From positions 48,500 to 78,389 of the forward strand of contig DHOX01000052.1 of NCBI GenBank assembly GCA_002409785.1: 29,890 nucleotides of DNA, given 5' to 3'. The DNA comes from Prevotella sp. UBA5379. GTDB taxonomy: Bacteria > Bacteroidota > Bacteroidia > Bacteroidales > Bacteroidaceae. A model generated the notes under the pieces. The model was not told where the DNA came from. It did no database searches and saw nothing but the letters and a program-made list of their open reading frames with translations. The position numbers and the translations under genes were made by a program. Positions 25,609-29,890 of the stretch are shown here, in pieces; the first letter of the stretch is position 1; each line of letters begins with the position of its first letter.

Positions 25609-26543
25609 TTCTTTTCTGCTATTCTGAGTTTTGCGCTTCTGCTTCTCGGATTTCTTTCCTGTTCTTCTTCACTGGGAGTGATGACTTTACTGTTGAGCAG
25701 TTTAAAGGGAGTATCTGTCTTTCCATAGAAATCGGTTTTGATCTGTCCTTTGAGATTACCTGATTTCATGATATCCTTGACAATGCGGTCTTCCAGTGAC
25801 TGGTAGGTGATGACGACCAGCCGCCCTCCCGGTTTAAGCAGTTTTTCTGCTGAAAGAAGCATATCTGAAAGTACTGTCATCTCATGGTTGACTTCTATCC
25901 GGAGAGCCTGGAAGAGTTTTGCAAGATCCTTTTTCTCCCGGTTTCTTCTAAAAAGAGGACTGACATCCTGGATCAGATCTTGGGTTGTTGAAATCCGTTT
26001 CTGAGCACGTGCTTTTATCAGGGATGCTGCAATTCTGCGGGCATTTTTCAACTCTCCATAGAAGCGGAAAATCGTGGCCAGTCTTTCTTCATCATAGTTG
26101 TTGATAATATCAGCTGCGGTGATACTTGCTTTTGTATTCATTCTCATGTCCAGCGGTCCGTCAAAACGAAAAGAGAAGCCTCTCTCACGGTCGTCGAAAT
26201 GATGGCTGGAAACGCCTAAATCAGCCAGGAGGCCATCAATGCCATCCACGTGGTAATAGCGCATCCAGTTTTTCAAATATCTGAAATTGGAATGGATAAA
26301 GGTGAAGCATCTCTCTTCTTTATCAGCATCCGCATCACCGAGTTTGTGGATATTCGCTTCCGCCTCTTCATCCTGATCGAAACTGTAGAGATGGCCTCTT
26401 CCACTGATCCTGGACAGGATCTCACGGCTATGTCCTCCGCCCCCGAAAGTTGCATCTACATAGATGCCGTCCGGGCGGATGTTAAGGCCATTAATGCTTT
26501 CTTCCAAAAGAACCGGTATATGATATGGAGTTGACATTTGCAT
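25605..26543 (-). CDS. rsmH: 16S rRNA (cytosine1402-N4)-methyltransferase
   Basis: Methylates N4 of C1402 in 16S rRNA with S-adenosylmethionine; formerly MraW. The 312-residue protein begins near YHIPVLLEESINGL. It has the SAM-binding loop DATFGGGGHSREIL, DLGVSSHHFDDRERGFSFRFDGPLDMRM, a helical insertion, VITYQSLEDRIVKD and the C-terminal NPRSRSAKLRIAE. An AGAGG 9 nt upstream favours the first ATG at 26543 over the one at 26537. It follows mraZ by 33 bp and overlaps the ftsL-like gene by 4 bp. Confidence 0.97.
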   Translation of the reverse strand: MQMSTPYHIPVLLEESINGLNIRPDGIYVDATFGGGGHSREILSRISGRGHLYSFDQDEEAEANIHKLGDADADKEERCFTFIHSNFRYLKNWMRYYHVDGIDGLLADLGVSSHHFDDRERGFSFRFDGPLDMRMNTKASITAADIINNYDEERLATIFRFYGELKNARRIAASLIKARAQKRISTTQDLIQDVSPLFRRNREKKDLAKLFQALRIEVNHEMTVLSDMLLSAEKLLKPGGRLVVITYQSLEDRIVKDIMKSGNLKGQIKTDFYGKTDTPFKLLNSKVITPSEEEQERNPRSRSAKLRIAEKK

Positions 26544-26576
26544 GATCTGTCCTCTTTTGAATTTTCTAGATTGTTT

Positions 26577-27107
26577 TTATTCGCCCTTTAAAATCAGGTC
26601 TTTATCTGGCTGGGATGTTCTTTCCTTTTCAGAAGGTATGCCAGTATTGTCTGCTCTGTTTTTATCCTCAGACATAATCTCCTGCAAGTCTTTGACAAAT
26701 TCGGTAGCCTCCATGAATGGCGGGTCCTCTTGGGAATGACACCATATTTCTATCGTATCATCCATTCCGATGAAACGAACTTCTTGCTGGATGCCGGCCA
26801 TCTTCAGATAGCGTTTGGGGATCAGAAATCTACCGTTTCCATCAAGAGTGACAGGTTCTACGTCTGAAATGAACATGCGAAAGATCTGCTGATGTTTCTT
26901 GTTCCACCGATTGAGATGGTTGCGCAGGGTGTCCAACTGCTGATTCCAGACGGATTCTGGATAGAGAACCAGACAAGGCTCAAAAACGTCTTTACGCAAT
27001 ATCAGCCGTTCTTCACCTGCTTCCTGCATCTCCCTACGGAATACAGCAGGTAGGAAAACCCGGCCTTTCTTGTCGGCTTTGGCCTCAATATGTCCTAAAA
27101 ACCTCAT
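26577..27107 (-). CDS. mraZ: Transcriptional regulator MraZ
   Basis: DNA-binding protein that represses its own dcw operon in E. coli and activates it in Mycoplasma. The 176 residues include two SpoVT/AbrB-like domains: residues about 5-50 (IEAKADKKGRVFLPAVFRREM) and about 80-130 (VEPVTLDGNGRFLIPKRYLKMAGI), each with the DxxGRxxxP motif. A polar tail of about 30 residues makes it slightly longer than usual (about 150). AGAGG lies upstream of the ATG. It is the first gene of the cluster, with a -7 box and three GTGG repeats directly upstream. Confidence 0.95.
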   Translation of the reverse strand: MRFLGHIEAKADKKGRVFLPAVFRREMQEAGEERLILRKDVFEPCLVLYPESVWNQQLDTLRNHLNRWNKKHQQIFRMFISDVEPVTLDGNGRFLIPKRYLKMAGIQQEVRFIGMDDTIEIWCHSQEDPPFMEATEFVKDLQEIMSEDKNRADNTGIPSEKERTSQPDKDLILKGE

Positions 27108-27135
27108 CTCTACCTCTTTATATGATATCAGGGTT

Positions 27136-27143
27136 CAAAGTTA
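27136..27143 (-). promoter_or_regulatory. -7 box of the dcw (mraZ) promoter
   Basis: The minus strand reads TAACTTTG, identical to the tRNA-Glu -7 box. It lies 28 bp before the mraZ ATG. The -33 position falls within the GTGG repeats and is not a TTTG. Confidence 0.65.
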
Positions 27144-27148
27144 CATAA

Positions 27149-27178
27149 ATTTCCCCACATTCCTCCACTTCCCACCAC
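27149..27178 (-). promoter_or_regulatory. Putative MraZ operator: three tandem 10-bp GTGG repeats
   Basis: Read on the minus strand, three contiguous 10-bp units occur: GTGGTGGGAA, GTGGAGGAAT and GTGGGGAAAT. Known MraZ sites are TGGG-type direct repeats with a 10-bp period. The array starts 5 bp upstream of the -7 box and covers the -33 position, as expected for a repressor site. No binding evidence is available here. Confidence 0.6.
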
Positions 27179-27460
27179 AAATTTTATAAAACTTAATAGA
27201 AATAAACTGCAGAAGGTTCAAAAAATAACGACAGGATGATTGAAATCAATTTTGGAAAGGTTTCGAAACCGTCCTGAATGGCAGTGGTCTTTCTTCTCCG
27301 GTCAGGTCATTATCTGTCCGTGTTGCTGGTTTTACACCTGTGGCTTTTCAAGGGAACCAGAGCCATTTGTTTTTGGAAGGAAGGATATACTTGTTCGGAT
27401 AAAGAAAATTATTTTAGCACTTTTTTAGGGTAAAAAGTTACGTATTTAAAAAACAAGTGC
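27179..27460. other. Intergenic stretch between the mraZ and glsA promoter regions
   Basis: This part of the 387-bp divergent gap between mraZ and the acyltransferase gene holds no gene I can support. The longest frame on the plus strand (TTG start, 62 codons) looks non-coding. One perfect 12-bp palindrome, GGTTTCGAAACC, lies at 27259-27270. The stretch from about 27400 is AT-rich. Confidence 0.5.
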
Positions 27461-27468
27461 TACTTTTG
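27461..27468 (+). promoter_or_regulatory. -7 box upstream of the acyltransferase gene
   Basis: TACTTTTG matches TAnnTTTG and lies 26 bp before the ATG at 27495, predicting a leader of about 20 nt. Around -33 there is only a weak GTTA. Confidence 0.65.
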
Positions 27469-27494
27469 CACTGTATTAGCTTATCAAGAAAGAT

Positions 27495-28322
27495 ATGGAT
27501 GAGGCGGTGAAGAAAACGATTGATTTGGATGTGATTATCAAGCAGAAGATGGGAAAGAACGCTAAATTCATTCCCCGTGCCTTTGTATCGTGGCTCAAGC
27601 ATATTGTTCATCTGGATGAAGTGAATCGTTTCCTTTGGGAAAATCGAGATAAGGAGGGAACCCCATGGCTGAAAGCGTGTGTCCGCTATTTGGAAATGAC
27701 GCTGGAAATAGAAGGAGAAGAGAACTTGCCGGATAAGAATGACGGTAAAGTTTATACTTTTGTTTCTAATCATCCTTTGGGGGGCGAGGATGGTGTGGCA
27801 TTGGGATCAATCATCGGGGATCATTATGATGGAGACTTTCGCTATCTGGTCAATGATCTTCTCCTGTATTTGCCAGGCCTGAGACCAGTTTGTATAGGCA
27901 TTAACAAGACAGGTGCACAGGGACGAAGTTTTCCGGTGATGGTTGAAAAGGGTTTTCAAAGTAATTGCCACATGCTGATGTTCCCTGCCGGCCTCTGTTC
28001 TCGAAAAATCAAGGGGCAGATTCATGATGTTCCGTGGCGGAAGACATTTGTTACGAAAAGTGTAAAATACCATAGGGACGTGGTGCCAATTCATTTTAGC
28101 GGACAGAATTCCAAAAAATTCTACCGGATAGCAGAAGTCTGTAGCTTTTTGCATCTCAAATTTAATTTTGCGATGTTGTTCCTCGTAGATGAAATGTATA
28201 AAAATGTTGGAAAGACTTTTCACATCTCCATTGGGAAGCCGATCCCTTGGCAAACTTTCGACAAGAGCAAAACTCCCAAACAGTGGGCTAAATATGTAGA
28301 AGATGTTGTATATCGACTCTGA
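27495..28322 (+). CDS. glsA: 1-acyl-glycerophosphate-type acyltransferase, probable glycine-lipid O-acyltransferase
   Basis: A 275-residue acyltransferase of the PlsC-like superfamily. The active-site block is SNHPLGGEDG, with His and Asp separated by five residues rather than the usual four. This variant is known in the putative-hemolysin LPLAT group. FPAGLCSRK is the second conserved block (acyl-acceptor site). In Bacteroides thetaiotaomicron the pair GlsB/GlsA makes glycine lipids: GlsB N-acylates glycine and GlsA O-acylates the product. The same two-gene arrangement here (an OlsB-like gene follows 97 bp downstream) supports GlsA. The substrate is inferred; lyso-ornithine lipid or lysophosphatidate are alternatives. 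Confidence 0.75.
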   Translation: MDEAVKKTIDLDVIIKQKMGKNAKFIPRAFVSWLKHIVHLDEVNRFLWENRDKEGTPWLKACVRYLEMTLEIEGEENLPDKNDGKVYTFVSNHPLGGEDGVALGSIIGDHYDGDFRYLVNDLLLYLPGLRPVCIGINKTGAQGRSFPVMVEKGFQSNCHMLMFPAGLCSRKIKGQIHDVPWRKTFVTKSVKYHRDVVPIHFSGQNSKKFYRIAEVCSFLHLKFNFAMLFLVDEMYKNVGKTFHISIGKPIPWQTFDKSKTPKQWAKYVEDVVYRL

Positions 28323-28324
28323 TG

Positions 28325-28346
28325 ATACCAACCTTCGGTATGGTAT
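28325..28346 (+). other. Stem-loop between the two acyltransferase genes
   Basis: Just after the glsA stop, ATACCAACC pairs with GGTATGGTAT around TTC (9 pairs, one bulged A). No T-run follows, so simple intrinsic termination is unlikely. A second, smaller hairpin (GCTCA/TGAGC, 28374-28390) lies before the next gene. Either may affect message processing or stability. Confidence 0.4.
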
Positions 28347-28419
28347 ACAAAATCATAAGTTCAGACGCTGAAGGCTCATGTTCCTTGAGCACCGGGAAAT
28401 CTTTAAATAATAACCAATA

Positions 28420-29415
28420 ATGGAAGAACAGATTATTCAACCGATCAGTAGAGAAGTTCTTAAAAGCGAGTTGACTCCGGATAAGAAACTTCGCACAACC
28501 AATAAAAGCCATAATGATATCTATATCATTACGGCCAATGATTCTCCTCATGTCATGATGGAGATTGGGCGATTGAGGGAAATCGCATTTCGGACTGCTG
28601 GCGGTGGAACGGGGAAGTCAATGGATATTGATGAATATGATGTAGGGGACAACTGCTATAAACAATTGATAGTCTGGAATCCGAAATCCGATGAGATTAT
28701 CGGTGGCTACCGCTATCTTGCCGGTAAGAACTGGAAACTGGATAGTAAGGGACAACCGAAAGTGGCCACCAGCCACATGTTCCATTTCTCTCAGAAGTTC
28801 CTGGAAGAATATATGCCGTGTACGGTAGAGCTGGGGCGTTCTTTTGTGTCTTTGGATTATCAGAATGTGCGTAAAAATACGAAAAGTATTTTTGCCCTTG
28901 ACAATCTCTGGGACGGGCTGGGAGCTTTGACGGTTGTCATCCCGGATTTGAAGTATTTCTTCGGAAAGATGACCATGTACCCTTCTTTCAGCAAGAAAGG
29001 CCGTGATCTGATTCTCTATTTTCTCAAAAAGCATTTTGAAGACAAGGATAAGCTGATCGTCCCTTATTCTCCTTTGGAAGGTGTGACTCCGGAAAGTGAG
29101 TTGAAAGCAGTTTTAACGGCAGATAACTTTAAAGAAGACTATCGCAATCTCAATCATGCTGTCCGTGGCTTGGGATATAATATTCCACCTTTGGTGAATG
29201 CTTATATGGGATTGAGCCCTACTATGAAAGTGTTCGGGACGGCCATCAATCATGAGTTTGGTGAGGTTGAAGAAACAGGAATTCTCATTGCTGTAGATGA
29301 GATCCTTCAGGAGAAACGGGTGCGGCATATCAATAGTTATATCAAGGAGCATCCTGAAGCCTTGGATCTCTCAAAAGGAAGAAACTCAATGTTCTTCCTC
29401 CATAAGGAAAAATAA
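28420..29415 (+). CDS. glsB: OlsB/hemolysin-like GNAT N-acyltransferase, probable glycine N-acyltransferase
   Basis: A 331-residue protein of the OlsB-like group (COG3176, often annotated putative hemolysin), distantly related to N-acyl-homoserine lactone synthases. Features are VMMEIGRLREIAFRTAGGGTG near the start, IVWNPKSDEIIGGYRYLAG and the family hallmark VELGRSFVSLDYQ, followed by a C-terminal extension with repeated aromatic segments. The likely reaction is transfer of a 3-hydroxy fatty acyl group to glycine, making the acceptor for GlsA. Ornithine as substrate cannot be excluded by sequence. There is no sign that it is a haemolysin. The gene lies 97 bp after glsA on the same strand. 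Confidence 0.78.
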   Translation: MEEQIIQPISREVLKSELTPDKKLRTTNKSHNDIYIITANDSPHVMMEIGRLREIAFRTAGGGTGKSMDIDEYDVGDNCYKQLIVWNPKSDEIIGGYRYLAGKNWKLDSKGQPKVATSHMFHFSQKFLEEYMPCTVELGRSFVSLDYQNVRKNTKSIFALDNLWDGLGALTVVIPDLKYFFGKMTMYPSFSKKGRDLILYFLKKHFEDKDKLIVPYSPLEGVTPESELKAVLTADNFKEDYRNLNHAVRGLGYNIPPLVNAYMGLSPTMKVFGTAINHEFGEVEETGILIAVDEILQEKRVRHINSYIKEHPEALDLSKGRNSMFFLHKEK

Positions 29416-29453
29416 AAGGAATAGATAATCCTTTAATGATAGGAGAATAGATT

Positions 29454-29890
29454 ATGGATAAGATTAAATTGGCTATATTCACGTTGTTGGCTCTTCCAAT
29501 GAGCGTTTCAGCGCAGTCGACGTATGAGCATATCAGTGCTCTGCCTCAAGATACGATTATCTCCTCTCCGAATACGGTCAGTGCTTCTGAGTTGGAATCA
29601 GCAGCTGGACTGACCCCTGAGGAGAAGGCATATCGGGATAAATTCATCTCTGATTTGCAGACAACGGGGCAGAAAATCAATGAGAATGCGGAGGTGTGGC
29701 AACAGGAAACTGCTAAGCGGGGTTACCCGAAGAAGAAAACGGTTCAGGAGAAGGCCCGGCTCGTGGACCATTATATTTTCTTGCTGAGTACCCAACTTTC
29801 GGATTCCCGTCTGAACCGGTTTATTGATAAACAAAAGGTTCAGGACAAAATCACGTATTGGCAGAACTACCGTCAGGCATTGAATAAATT
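29454..29890 (+). CDS. Secreted protein of unknown function, 3' end outside the window
   Basis: An open frame starts at the ATG at 29454, 8 nt after an AGGAG, and runs to the window end (145 complete codons). It begins with a signal peptide (IKLAIFTLLALPMSVSAQ, likely cleavage near residue 21). The rest is hydrophilic and largely helical, with a Glu/Lys-rich middle and a conserved-looking stretch (VDHYIFLLSTQLSDSRLNRF, then KITYWQNYRQ). I cannot assign a family. It lies 38 bp after glsB with no visible terminator, so it may belong to the same transcript. Confidence 0.7.
   Translation, partial: MDKIKLAIFTLLALPMSVSAQSTYEHISALPQDTIISSPNTVSASELESAAGLTPEEKAYRDKFISDLQTTGQKINENAEVWQQETAKRGYPKKKTVQEKARLVDHYIFLLSTQLSDSRLNRFIDKQKVQDKITYWQNYRQALNK

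Noticed and set aside
10630..27107. Absence of murF, murB and ddl from the dcw cluster as a sign of gene loss
   Set aside because: As far as I know, Bacteroidetes often keep these genes elsewhere, and a window cannot show genome-wide absence.
27240..27428. A 62-codon plus-strand ORF in the mraZ/glsA gap
   Set aside because: It has a TTG start, no ribosome-binding site, biased residues and lies in regulatory DNA. Its product resembles nothing I know.
28420..29415. Reading the OlsB-like gene as a haemolysin or virulence factor
   Set aside because: The putative-hemolysin label is historical. The ELGRSFV motif and pairing with a PlsC-like gene point to acyl-amino-acid lipid synthesis.
1..29890. 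CRISPR arrays, insertion sequences, phage genes or toxin-antitoxin pairs
   Set aside because: I looked for repeat-spacer patterns, transposase or integrase motifs and paired small genes on both strands and found none.

Overview
The window reads as a chromosomal segment of a Bacteroidales bacterium, probably Prevotellaceae-like. The evidence is the gene content and order, the Bacteroidetes promoter motif (TAnnTTTG at -7, sometimes TTTG about 20 nt further upstream), proteins typical of the phylum (a DUF3109-type Cys-rich protein, an FtsL-like protein, a PASTA-containing division PBP, a GlsA/GlsB-type acyltransferase pair) and moderate GC content. The genus is inferred; no rRNA is present.

Layout. 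(1) 1-1889, plus strand: 3' end of gpmI, then ung and a Cys-rich DUF3109-type protein. (2) 1948-6399, minus strand: an accessory-looking carbohydrate block with an AraC-type regulator, a secreted catalytic-domain-less GH78-like beta-sandwich protein and a secreted GH95 glycosidase. The last two overlap by 4 bp. No SusC/SusD pair is present. (3) 6590-9160, minus strand: gyrB, rpsT and tRNA-Glu(TTC), with recognisable promoters and terminators. (4) 9265-9990, plus strand: recO, with a promoter so close to the ATG that the mRNA should be almost leaderless. (5) 10067-27107, minus strand: a complete Bacteroidetes-type dcw cluster in the order mraZ, rsmH, ftsL-like, ftsI/PBP, murE, mraY, murD, ftsW, murG, murC, ftsQ, ftsA, ftsZ, yqeY, closed by a strong intrinsic terminator. 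murF, murB and ddl are absent from it. (6) 27495-29890, plus strand, divergent from mraZ: an HPLGGED-type acyltransferase and an OlsB-like GNAT acyltransferase (probable glycine-lipid genes glsA-glsB), then a secreted protein of unknown function cut by the window end.

How it works together. The dcw block makes the UDP-MurNAc-peptide (MurC, MurD, MurE), lipid I and lipid II (MraY, MurG), polymerises and crosslinks it at the septum (FtsW, PBP) and builds the divisome (FtsZ, FtsA, FtsQ, FtsL). Short overlaps couple rsmH/ftsL/ftsI and murC/ftsQ. Three tandem 10-bp GTGG repeats directly upstream of the mraZ -7 box look like an MraZ operator. The divergent lipid genes place membrane-lipid synthesis beside the wall and division genes.

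Most of the window is conserved core genome. I did not find a clearly new defence or mobile system. The items most worth a second look are the GH95/orphan beta-sandwich pair, the putative MraZ operator, the lipid operon with its unknown third gene, the long cytoplasmic tail of the FtsL-like protein and a possible small ORF coupled to yqeY.
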